DNA of 64,000 nt. It comes from Alphaproteobacteria bacterium. GTDB lineage: Bacteria > Pseudomonadota > Alphaproteobacteria > Reyranellales > Reyranellaceae. Location of the stretch: contig JAFKFL010000024.1 of the NCBI GenBank assembly GCA_017308235.1, positions 1 to 64,000 of the forward strand. Reading direction: 5' to 3'. The translations under genes were made by a program, and so were the position numbers. Positions 52,413-61,200 of this stretch are shown here, piece after piece (the first letter of the stretch is position 1; the number at the start of each line of letters is the position of its first letter). Under the pieces are notes generated by a model. The model was not told the origin of the DNA and did not search any database. It saw only the letters and a list, made by a program, of their open reading frames with translations.

Positions 52413-53326
52413 GGCTTTCCTTGTGTTTGAGGTCGAGGTGCCGCGGGGATGCGTTCCGGCATGAGTCCGCCAGGCGCCAAGCGAAGAACCAGGATGAGGA
52501 CGACAGCGATCAACAGTTCCTTCAGCGCCGCGCGCTGCACGGCGGAGATCGCGGGAATCAGCTCGACGATGAAACGTGCCGATTCGAGCAGCAGCATCAG
52601 GAGATAGGCGCCGACCAGAGCGCCGGCGGGACGTCCCGTTCCGCCACCTGCCACCGCAAGGAAGATATAGATGGTGATCAACGGCAGAAACAGGTCTGGC
52701 GCGATATAGGACATGAAATGCGCATAGAGCGCGCCGGCGAGGCCGGCGATGGCTGCCGACAGCGCAAACGTCTCCGCCTTGAAGCGCAACACGGGCTTGC
52801 CGGCGACCTGCGCCACCTGCGCATCTTCGCGGATGGCACGCAGAACGCGTCCATAGGGCGAACGGTCGATACGGCGTACGAGCACGAACACCACGCCGAG
52901 AACGGCAAGCACGATCACGAGATAGACCGGATTGAAATCGGTACCGAGAGCTGCTTTCCAGGGTCCCGGAATGCCGGAGATACCGTCCGTGCCACGTGTC
53001 AGCCAGATCTCGTTGGCCGCGACCAGGCGCACCACCTCGGCGAAGCCCAGGGTCACGATGGCGAGATAGTCTTCACGCAAACGTGTGGTCGAGAGCGTCA
53101 CGACCAATCCCGCCAGGCCGCCGGCGATCAAGGCGAGCGCCCAGCCGGCGAGGATCGGTGCATGGCCAGTGGTCGTCAGCAGAGCCGATGCATAGGCGCC
53201 GACGGCGAAGAAGCCCGCGAGCCCAAGATTGACCATCCCGGCTCCGCCCCAGATGAGATTGAGGCTAAGCGCCAGCAAGCCGTAGAGACCGCCCATGGTC
53301 GCAATGAAGAGGAGATAGTTCAGCAT
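52409..53326 (-). CDS. livM: Branched-chain amino-acid ABC transporter permease LivM
   Basis: Inner-membrane permease of 305 residues with eight or more hydrophobic segments. The EAA-like loop is GRVLRAIREDAQVAQVAGK, and the N-terminal ALSLNLIWGGAGMVNLG is typical of LivM. Forms the channel with LivH, 2 bp upstream. Coupled to the GAF gene downstream by a 4-bp overlap. Confidence 0.92.
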   Translation of the reverse strand: MLNYLLFIATMGGLYGLLALSLNLIWGGAGMVNLGLAGFFAVGAYASALLTTTGHAPILAGWALALIAGGLAGLVVTLSTTRLREDYLAIVTLGFAEVVRLVAANEIWLTRGTDGISGIPGPWKAALGTDFNPVYLVIVLAVLGVVFVLVRRIDRSPYGRVLRAIREDAQVAQVAGKPVLRFKAETFALSAAIAGLAGALYAHFMSYIAPDLFLPLITIYIFLAVAGGGTGRPAGALVGAYLLMLLLESARFIVELIPAISAVQRAALKELLIAVVLILVLRLAPGGLMPERIPAAPRPQTQGKP

Positions 53327-53328
53327 CG

Positions 53329-54189
53329 CTAGAAGGCTCGCTCGCCCAGAAGGCCGCGCGGGCGCAGCGTGAGGACAATCAGGATGGCGAAAAAACCGAC
53401 GGCCGCCCGATAGGGTGAACCCACGGTCAGCACCGACAACTCCTCGGCAATGCCAATCAGGAAAGCACCCAGCACAGCGCCCATCGGGCTGCCCAGTCCG
53501 CCCAACACGGCCGCGGCGAAGATCGACAGCAGGATCCGTGTGCCGGTCAGAGGATCGATCGAGCTGTCGAGGCCCAGCAGCATCCCGCCGATGCCGACCA
53601 GCCCCATACCGACGAAGCTTGCGATCATTGTCACGCGCTGTGGCCGGATGCCCTTCAGCGCCGCGAGCTCGGGATTGTCGGCCGACGCCCGCATCGCCTT
53701 GCCGATGCGGGTGAAGGCGAGCGCGGCAAAGACCGCCAGCATGATCGCAAGCGCAATACCCATGGTCTCGAGCTGTTGCGGACTCACACGAATGTCCCCG
53801 ATGTGCATGTCGCGTGCGATCGGCCGATCAAAGCCGCGCAGATCGTTGCCGAAGCCCAGCCGGATCACGTTCTCCAGCACCAGGCCCGATGCGATCGAGG
53901 CAATCGCCGCCGGCAGCGCACCCTGCTTCACCAAAGGCAGATGGGCGACACGATCGAAGAACAACCCGACGACGCCTGCGACAGCGAAGGCCGCAATCAG
54001 CGATCCGACCAGTTCCAGCCCCGCGCCATAGGCGACGTAGCCTGCAAAGGCGCCCAGAGTCGCGATGCCCGAGACCGAGAAATTCGGAAACCGCAACACC
54101 GCAAACATCGCCGAGAAGCCGATCGCCGGCACAGCGAGAAGCGTGCCCGACACCAGCCCGTTCACCAGCGCTTGGACCAGACTCATCAT
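53329..54189 (-). CDS. livH: Branched-chain amino-acid ABC transporter permease LivH
   Basis: Permease of 286 residues. Characteristic features are the N-terminal VNGLVSGTLLAVPAIGFSAM and the loop GKAMRASADNPELAALKGI. Two adjacent ATG codons (54189 and 54186) are both possible starts. A repeat element (54191-54252) ends 1 bp before the start codon and no ribosome site is visible apart from it, so the element may control translation. Confidence 0.92.
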   Translation of the reverse strand: MMSLVQALVNGLVSGTLLAVPAIGFSAMFAVLRFPNFSVSGIATLGAFAGYVAYGAGLELVGSLIAAFAVAGVVGLFFDRVAHLPLVKQGALPAAIASIASGLVLENVIRLGFGNDLRGFDRPIARDMHIGDIRVSPQQLETMGIALAIMLAVFAALAFTRIGKAMRASADNPELAALKGIRPQRVTMIASFVGMGLVGIGGMLLGLDSSIDPLTGTRILLSIFAAAVLGGLGSPMGAVLGAFLIGIAEELSVLTVGSPYRAAVGFFAILIVLTLRPRGLLGERAF

Positions 54190-54190
54190 C

Positions 54191-54252
54191 TTGCGGACCG
54201 CGAGCCTCCGGCTCGCTCATGATCATGAACGCGCAAGATGCGCGCGGTCCAA
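54191..54252. repeat. Intergenic inverted-repeat element, family C copy 2
   Basis: Outer arms TTGCGGACCGCG and CGCGCGGTCCAA, with an inner stem GCGAGCCTCCGGCTCGC. About 34 bases are nearly identical to 18313-18378. It fills the gap between the liv binding-protein gene and livH and touches the livH start codon. Confidence 0.82.
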
Positions 54253-54271
54253 ATGACCACGCCACTTCTCA

Positions 54272-55468
54272 CTAAGCGACCTTCACCAAAGTGATCTTGC
54301 CGCCCTTGATCTGCTCGTAGCGGAACTTGCAATCGATGATGTCGCCCTTGTCGTCGAAGTCGCAGGGTCCCGAGGCGCCGGTGTAGTCGACCTTCTGGCC
54401 AGCCGCGATCGCCTTCAGGCCGTCGACGGCATTGTCGACCGTCGTGCCCCCGCCCTGCGCCACCTTGCGGATATTGTCCTTGATGGCGACGCCGGTCGCC
54501 GCCTTGGCCTCGGCCATTGCCAGCAGGACCAGGTTCGCGTGATCGTAGACTTGGCAGGTGTAGGGATCGGGGTTGGCCAATCCCGTCGCCTTCTTGACGC
54601 GCTCGAAGGCCGTGCTGCCTTCGGCCGGCGACGGCGAATAGGTATAAACGCCTTCGACAACCTCCGGCTGGCCAATCTGATCGATGAGCTTCTGATTGAT
54701 CGAATAGCCGAAGCCAATGATCTTGCCCTTATAGCCCGCACGATAGATGTCCTTGAGAAGCACGACCGTATCGGTCGTGTAGCCCGCGGCGAAGATCATG
54801 TCCGGATTGGTGCGCAGCACCTGGTCGACCTCGGTGCGGTAGGTGGTCTTCTTGTCGTCGTACACCAGACCCTGATGCGTGCCGCCAGCCTTGGACACGA
54901 GCTTGCCCATCAGGTCGATGGTGGCTTGCGTAAACGGCGTCTGCGGGATCATGGTGTAGATCTTCCTGGCACCCAGCGAGAGCATGAATTCGCCCGAGCG
55001 CGCGACCTGCAGCGTTGAGTTGGGCTGGGTCCGTATGAGGAATCCCTGATGCGGCAGTTGGGTGATCGAATCGGCGCCCGACACGGTGCAGAGGAAGGTC
55101 TTGCTTTCCCAGCAAAGCGGCGCGACAGCCGTCGTCACCGACGACGCCCACGTGCCTATGATCGCCGCGACCTTATCGACATCGATCAGCTTGCGTGCCG
55201 CTCGCACGCCGGCGTCGGGATTGGTCTGATCGTCCTCGCTCAAGAGCTGAACCTTGCGACCGAGGACGCCGCCCGCGCCATTCACCTCTTCGACCACCGA
55301 TGCCGCGACCTTGGCCATGACCGGCCCGTAAGGGCCGCCCGCGCCGGTGAGCGGCGTTAGGGTCGCGATCTTGATCGGATCAGACTGCGCCCGCAGGACG
55401 GCCGGAGCGGCGAAGGCGGCGGCGCCCGTCAGAAGAGCGGCGCGACGGCCGAAAGCGATGCGTGTCAT
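54272..55468 (-). CDS. Branched-chain amino-acid ABC transporter substrate-binding protein
   Basis: Periplasmic binding protein of 398 residues with a signal peptide that may be Tat-type (FGRRAALLTGAAAFAAPAVLRAQ, part). The mature chain has IKIATLTPLTGAGGPYGPV and QLLSEDDQTNPDAGV. Related in fold to the protein at 816. Its ATG overlaps the livF stop by 4 bp. Ligand probably Leu/Ile/Val or another amide or acid; not certain. Confidence 0.9.
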   Translation of the reverse strand: MTRIAFGRRAALLTGAAAFAAPAVLRAQSDPIKIATLTPLTGAGGPYGPVMAKVAASVVEEVNGAGGVLGRKVQLLSEDDQTNPDAGVRAARKLIDVDKVAAIIGTWASSVTTAVAPLCWESKTFLCTVSGADSITQLPHQGFLIRTQPNSTLQVARSGEFMLSLGARKIYTMIPQTPFTQATIDLMGKLVSKAGGTHQGLVYDDKKTTYRTEVDQVLRTNPDMIFAAGYTTDTVVLLKDIYRAGYKGKIIGFGYSINQKLIDQIGQPEVVEGVYTYSPSPAEGSTAFERVKKATGLANPDPYTCQVYDHANLVLLAMAEAKAATGVAIKDNIRKVAQGGGTTVDNAVDGLKAIAAGQKVDYTGASGPCDFDDKGDIIDCKFRYEQIKGGKITLVKVA

Positions 55469-56214
55469 GATGGTCCCCCTGCATTGCCGGCGAGCATAGG
55501 CTGCGCTTTGCCGCCGAGAAAGAGATCGCGAATCGTCGTATCCGACGCGAGCTCGGCAGCCTGCCCTTCCCGTTCGGCACGGCCCTGAACCAGCACATAG
55601 GCGCGCGTCGAGACCTCCAGCGCTTCGAGAGCGTTCTGCTCGACCATCAGGATGGCAACGCCGCTCCGGTTCAAGGCAACGATCGTGCTGAACAGATCCT
55701 CCGCGGCGCGCGGGCTGAGGCCGGCCGTGGGCTCATCGAGGAGCAACAGGCCCGGCGCATTCATCAGCGCAATCGCCATGGCCAGGATCTGGCGCTGTCC
55801 GCCGCTCAAAGTGCGCGCCGCGGCACGGCGCTTCTCTGCCAGCATCGGAAAGCGCTCGAAGAGCTCATCACGGCGCTGCCGGAGATGCGCCGCATCGAGA
55901 TAGCCTCCCATTTCGAGATTCTCGCCCACTGTCATGGCGCCGAACACGTTGCGCTCCTGTGGTACGAAGGCGAGACCGAGCCGGCTGATCGCAGGTGCAT
56001 CGAGGCCCGCGATATCGCGATCACGCAACCGCACCTGCCCGCCCCGCGGTCGCAGCAGGCCCGCGATCAGCTTGAGCAGGGTCGACTTGCCCGCGCCGTT
56101 CGGCCCGATCAAGGCTACGATCTCCCCCGGATCGACGCGGAGCGTCGCGCCCTTCACAATCTCATCTGCGGCGGCGTATCCGCCGCGCAAATCCGTGACG
56201 TTCAACAGCGTCAT
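55465..56214 (-). CDS. livF: Branched-chain amino-acid ABC transporter ATP-binding protein LivF
   Basis: ATPase of 249 residues. Walker A GPNGAGKST is near 38-46, the LivF-type QERNVFGAMTVGENLEMGG near 88, signature LSGGQRQ, Walker B LLLLDEPTAGLSP. The ATG at 56214 overlaps the livG stop by 4 bp; upstream in-frame sequence is inside livG and is rejected. Confidence 0.93.
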   Translation of the reverse strand: MTLLNVTDLRGGYAAADEIVKGATLRVDPGEIVALIGPNGAGKSTLLKLIAGLLRPRGGQVRLRDRDIAGLDAPAISRLGLAFVPQERNVFGAMTVGENLEMGGYLDAAHLRQRRDELFERFPMLAEKRRAAARTLSGGQRQILAMAIALMNAPGLLLLDEPTAGLSPRAAEDLFSTIVALNRSGVAILMVEQNALEALEVSTRAYVLVQGRAEREGQAAELASDTTIRDLFLGGKAQPMLAGNAGGPS

Positions 56215-56978
56215 GCCGCTCGCCGACCAAGATAGGCTTCGCGCACCTGGGGATCGTTGCGCACCGCCTCGAAGCCGCCTTCGGCCAGGACACGGCCTTC
56301 GGCCATGACGATCACCGGATCGCAGAGCTCGGCGATGAAGCCCATGTCGTGCTCGATCAGCAGCACCGAGATGCCGCGCCTGGGCAACTCCAGTAACCGT
56401 TCGCCGATCTCGTTGCGCAGGGTCGGATTGACCCCGGCCGTCGGCTCGTCGAGCAGGACGAGCTTGGGTTCGGCCATCAGCGCCCGTCCGATCTCGAGCA
56501 GCTTCTTCTGTCCCCCGGACAAAGCCATCGCCGGATTGTCGATCAGCCCGTCGAGGCGCAGGAAGCGCGCTATCTCCCACGCCCGCTCCGCCAGCGCCGC
56601 CTCGCGGTCGCGCGCTGCCCTGCTGCCGAGCACCGCCTGCCACAGGGTCTCTCCGGGCTGATCACGGCCATAGAGCATCAGGTGCTGGAAGACCGAGAGC
56701 TTGGGGAAACCGCGCGCGACCTGGAAGGTCCGTACGAGCCCCGCCCGGCTCACCTTGTCCGGCGCCAGGCCCCCGATCTCCTGACCATCGAACCAGATCG
56801 AACCTGCATCCGGTGGCACGAGGCCTGAGACGACATTGAAGAGCGTCGTCTTGCCGGCGCCGTTGGGACCGATCAACCCGGTGATGCCACCGGCCGCCAC
56901 CGAGAAGTCGACACCGCGCAGCACATCCAGCCCGTAGAAGGCGCGCCGCAGGTCCTTGAGGTCGAGAAGCTTGGTCAA
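56211..56978 (-). CDS. livG: Branched-chain amino-acid ABC transporter ATP-binding protein LivG
   Basis: ATPase of 255 residues. Walker A GPNGAGKTT near 37-45, the LivG-type region LVRTFQVARGFPKLSVFQHL near 80-99, signature LSGGQKK, Walker B LVLLDEPTAGVNP and the C-terminal RVLAEGGFEAVRNDPQVREAYLG (part). It follows the epimerase gene by 38 bp and is coupled to livF. Confidence 0.93.
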   Translation of the reverse strand: MTKLLDLKDLRRAFYGLDVLRGVDFSVAAGGITGLIGPNGAGKTTLFNVVSGLVPPDAGSIWFDGQEIGGLAPDKVSRAGLVRTFQVARGFPKLSVFQHLMLYGRDQPGETLWQAVLGSRAARDREAALAERAWEIARFLRLDGLIDNPAMALSGGQKKLLEIGRALMAEPKLVLLDEPTAGVNPTLRNEIGERLLELPRRGISVLLIEHDMGFIAELCDPVIVMAEGRVLAEGGFEAVRNDPQVREAYLGRRAA

Positions 56979-56986
56979 TCCGCCTG

Positions 56987-57025
56987 CCGGTTACAGGTCC
57001 CGGTTATAGGCCCCGGTTATAGGCC
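56987..57025. repeat. Three 13-bp tandem repeats at the 3' end of the epimerase gene
   Basis: Units CCGGTTACAGGTC, CCGGTTATAGGCC and CCGGTTATAGGCC follow each other without gaps. The epimerase stop codon (57017-57019) lies in the third unit, and each unit contains a potential stop (TAA) on the minus strand. Looks like slipped-strand duplication just after the coding end. Confidence 0.85.
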
Positions 57026-57985
57026 ATTGTAGGCCTTGAACCACTCTACGAATTTCGGGATGCCCTCTTCCACCTTGACCTTGGGCTTCCAGCCGAAATC
57101 CCGTGTGGTCTCGGCGATGTCGGCGGCAGTCTCCAGCATATCGCCTGGCTCGCCCGGCTTGAGCTCGGTCACCGCCTTCTTGCCCAGCGCCTTCTCGAAG
57201 AGCTCGATTATATGGATGATCTCTTCACTGTCGGCGGCGCCGAGATTGTAGAGCCGATGGCTCGGTGTCTCCGCCGGCTTGTCGAGCACCGCGACCGTAC
57301 CCGCCACGATGTCGTCGATATAGCTGAAATCGCGCTTGGCAAAGCCCAGGTGAAAGAGCTTGATCGGTCGACCCTCGAGGATCGCCTTGGCAAAAATAAA
57401 GGGCGACATGTCCGGCCGTCCCCAGGGACCGTAGACCGTGAAGTAGCGAAGCCCCGTCGCCTTGAGTTTGTACAAATGCACATAGGTATCGGTGAGCAGC
57501 TCGCCCGAGCGCTTGGTCGCCGCATAGACCGACACCGGATGGTCCACCCGGTCGGTCGTCCGGTATGGCAGCTCGGCATTGGCGCCATAGACCGACGAGG
57601 ACGAGGCGTAGACGAAATGCTTGAGGTCCGGTAAGCGCCGCGCCAGCTCAAGCACGATCAGCTGCCCCATTACATTGGCCTGAATGTAGGCATAGGGATC
57701 CGTAATCGACTGCCGGACCCCCGGCTGGGCCGCCAGATGCACGATGCGGTCGATGTCACGATGCTGGTCGGCCAGCGCCAGCAGCGGCTCGCGCTCGGCA
57801 ATGTCGAGTTCGTGAAAGGTGAAGGCCTTGTTGTCGCGCAGCGGCTTCACCCGGGCGAATTTCAGCACGGGATCGTAATAGGGGCTGAAATTGTCGATAC
57901 CGACGACGCGCTCGCCCCGCGCCAGCAAAGCCCGCGCCACTTGCGAGCCGACAAAGCCGGCAACACCGGTAATCAGGATGGTCAT
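57017..57985 (-). CDS. NAD-dependent epimerase/dehydratase (UDP-glucuronate 4-epimerase-like)
   Basis: Extended short-chain dehydrogenase of 322 residues that inverts a nucleotide sugar. The NAD motif GVAGFVGSQVA is at 7-17, the active site SSSSVYG at 128-134 and YAATK with Tyr154/Lys158. The DNFSPYYDP segment near 31-39 is typical of UDP-glucuronate 4-epimerases (CapI-like). No glycosyltransferase or polysaccharide genes adjoin; instead it heads the liv gene train, 38 bp before livG. Confidence 0.9.
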   Translation of the reverse strand: MTILITGVAGFVGSQVARALLARGERVVGIDNFSPYYDPVLKFARVKPLRDNKAFTFHELDIAEREPLLALADQHRDIDRIVHLAAQPGVRQSITDPYAYIQANVMGQLIVLELARRLPDLKHFVYASSSSVYGANAELPYRTTDRVDHPVSVYAATKRSGELLTDTYVHLYKLKATGLRYFTVYGPWGRPDMSPFIFAKAILEGRPIKLFHLGFAKRDFSYIDDIVAGTVAVLDKPAETPSHRLYNLGAADSEEIIHIIELFEKALGKKAVTELKPGEPGDMLETAADIAETTRDFGWKPKVKVEEGIPKFVEWFKAYNGL

Positions 57986-58036
57986 GAACGATAAGCTGCC
58001 GCCGGACCATAAATATGCGCCGGCCGGTGATTACAA

Positions 58037-58066
58037 CGTTTCAAGCCAAGACGGAACCTTGAAACG
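58037..58066. promoter_or_regulatory. Inverted repeat upstream of the indolepyruvate oxidoreductase gene
   Basis: CGTTTCAAG (58037-58045) and CTTGAAACG (58058-58066) are perfect complements with a 12-base spacer. It sits in the 217-bp divergent gap between the epimerase and the oxidoreductase, 137 bp before the latter's start. Could be an operator; regulator unknown. Confidence 0.45.
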
Positions 58067-58202
58067 CCTCGCCCGATTCGAATGGTACAAATTCAGCAAA
58101 ACGTCTTTTTGGGAGACCGTTCGCATTGGTGATTGAATGGCGCAACATTCTGTCGCTACCGTCACCACATAAGAGGTCAGGACTAGCGGTCAGGGAGGGT
58201 AA

Positions 58203-61200
58203 ATGTCCCAAGCGGTGACCTTGGACGACAAGTACGTGTTGGAATGCGGACGGGTCTACCTGACAGGCACCCAGGCCCTGGTTCGATTGCCCATGATGCA
58301 GCGCCAGCGGGACGTGGCGGCAGGCCTCAATACCGGCGGCTACATCAGCGGTTACCGAGGTTCGCCACTCGGCGGCTTTGACCAGGCGCTGTGGCAGGCC
58401 AAGCGATTCATCAAGAAAAGCCATATCGAATTCCAGCCGGCCCTGAACGAGGATCTTGCCGCAACCGCCCTCTGGGGCACCCAGCAGATCCACCTTTACC
58501 CCGGCGCCCGGTACGACGGCGTGTATGGCATGTGGTACGGCAAAGGACCGGGCGTCGACCGTTCCGGCGATGCCCTCAAGCACGCCAATTATGCCGGCAC
58601 CTCCAAGCATGGCGGCGTGATTGCCCTCGCGGGCGACGACCACATGGCGAAATCGTCGACACTCGCCCATCAGAGCGAGCCCGCCTTCATGGCGGCCGGT
58701 ATCCCGGTCATCCACCCCGCCAGCGTGCAGGAATATCTCGATTTTGGCCTGCATGCCTTCGCCCTGTCCCGCTATTCCGGCCTCTGGGTTGGCTTCAAGG
58801 TTCTGAACGAGGCAGTCGATTCCTCGGCTTCGGTCCACATCGATCCGCACCGGGTCGAGATTCACACACCGACCGACTTCATCCTGCCGCCCGAAGGCGT
58901 CCATATCCGTTGGCCTGACGAATGGCTCGGTCAGGAAAAGCGGCTCCTCACGCTGAAGCATCCGGCAGCGCTCGCCTATTGGCGTGCCAACAGGCTCGAC
59001 CGCGTCATGCTGGGCCGGCCCGACGCGCGCTTCGGCATTGTCACTGTGGGCAAATCCTACCTCGACGTCCGGCAGGCGCTGGACGAGCTTGGTCTCGACG
59101 AAGCCGAGGCCGAGCAGCTGGGCATCGCCATCTACAAGGTGGGCCTGGTCTGGCCGTTGGAGACCGAAGGTGCAGTCGCCTTCAGCGAGGGCAAACGCGA
59201 GATCCTGGTGGTCGAGGAGAAGCGGCCTCTAATCGAACAGCAGCTCAAGGATGCGCTGTTCAACGCTCCGGCGGACCGCCGTCCCGTCGTCATCGGAAAG
59301 AAAGACGAGCGCGGCCAGTCCATCTTCAAGTCGGATGGCGAACTCACACCGTTCGAGATCGCTTCCGCCATCGTCGCACGGCTGGGTCTCGACTCCTTCA
59401 GCGAGCGCATACGGCAGCGCTTCGAAGGGCTGAAGCGACGGGCCAGCCGCCAGGTCCGCAACGAGGCGGGCATGGCGCGCACGCCCTATTTCTGCTCAGG
59501 CTGCCCACACAACAGTTCAACGAAAGTGCCGGACGGCTCGATGGCGATGGCCGGCATCGGCTGCCACACGCTCGCGATCGGCATGGAGCGCAACACCAAG
59601 ACCTTCACCCATATGGGCGCAGAGGGTGCCTCCTGGGTCGGCGCCAGCCATTTCACCGACGTGCCGCACGTGTTCCAGAACCTGGGCGACGGCACTTATT
59701 TCCACTCCGGCTATCTCGCGATTCGTCAGGCAATCGCCACCAACACCAACATCACCTACAAGATCCTCTACAACGATGCGGTCGCGATGACCGGCGGCCA
59801 ACCGCACGACGGCAACGTTCATCCCTGGACGATCAGCCAGCAGATCCATGCCGAGGGCGTACGGCGCATCGCGTTGGTAAGCGACGATCCGCATAAATAT
59901 CCGGTCGGCACGTCGTGGGCGCCGGGTGTCACCTTCCACCACCGCGATCAGCTCGACGACGTCCAACGCGAGCTGCGCGACTGGAAAGGCGTATCAGCGC
60001 TGATCTACGACCAGACCTGCGCCGCCGAAAAACGCCGGCGCCGCAAGCGCGGCACTTATCCCGATCCAGCCAAGCGCGCCTTCATCAACGAGGCTGTCTG
60101 CGAGGGCTGCGGCGACTGCTCGGTGCAATCCAACTGCCTCTCCGTCACTCCGGTCGAGACAGAGTTCGGCACCAAGCGCGCCATCGACCAGTCGTCCTGC
60201 AACAAGGACTTCTCCTGCGTGAACGGCTTTTGTCCGAGCTTCGTGACGATCGAAGGCGGCCGGTTGCGCCAAGGCAAGGCACAGGCGGGCAAAGCCGTTT
60301 CGGATGAGCCACCGCTTCCAGCCGCACCTCGGCTGCCCTCGGTCATCGACAAGCCCTACGGTGTGCTGATCACAGGCATCGGCGGCACGGGCGTGGTGAC
60401 GATCGGTGCCCTGATGGGCATGGCCGCCCATATCGAGGGCAAGGGCGCCACCGTGCTCGACCAGCTCGGCATGGCGCAAAAAGGCGGCGCCGTCATCACC
60501 CACGTCCGCATTGGCACATCACCTGAGGCATTGCACGCGGTCCGCCTGGGGGCCGGAGGTGCCAATGTCCTGCTGGGCTGCGACCTCATCGTCAGCGCCG
60601 GCCCTGACGCGCTGGCCAAGCTCGAACCCGGCGTTTCACGGGTCATTGTGAACACGCACGAGACCATCACCGGCGAATTCACACGGCATCCCGACCTCGC
60701 CTTCCCGTCCCAAACGCTACGCCTATCGATCGAAGCCGCGGCCGGCGCGGAAACCTGCGATTTCATCGAAGCGACGAAGCTTGCCACCGGCCTGATGGGT
60801 GATTCGATCGCCACCAATCTCTTCATGCTGGGCTACGCCTATCAAAAAGGGCTGATCCCGATCAGCCACGACGCGCTCGAGCAGGCGATCGAGCTGAACG
60901 GCACGGCGGTGCCAATGAACCTCGACGCCTTCCGGTGGGGCCGCCGTGCGGCAGCCGATCGCGCCGCGGTCGAGAAGCTCGTGGCGCCGCCGTCGGACAA
61001 TGTTGTCGCCTTCGCCCGCCCTGCTGCCACGCTCGATGAGATCGTGGCGTCCCGGGTGAAGCATCTCACGAGATTCCAGAACGCAGCCCTGGCTGATCGC
61101 TATCGGGCGCTGGTGCAAAAGATCGGAGCAACGGAGCAAACAGTCTTGCCCGGCGAGAACCATCTCGTCAAAGCCGTCGCGCGCAACTATGCCAAGTTGC

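Noticed and set aside
57891..58136. Short plus-strand frame before the indolepyruvate oxidoreductase gene
   Set aside because: It overlaps the start of the epimerase gene in antisense, has no ribosome site and no recognisable sequence.
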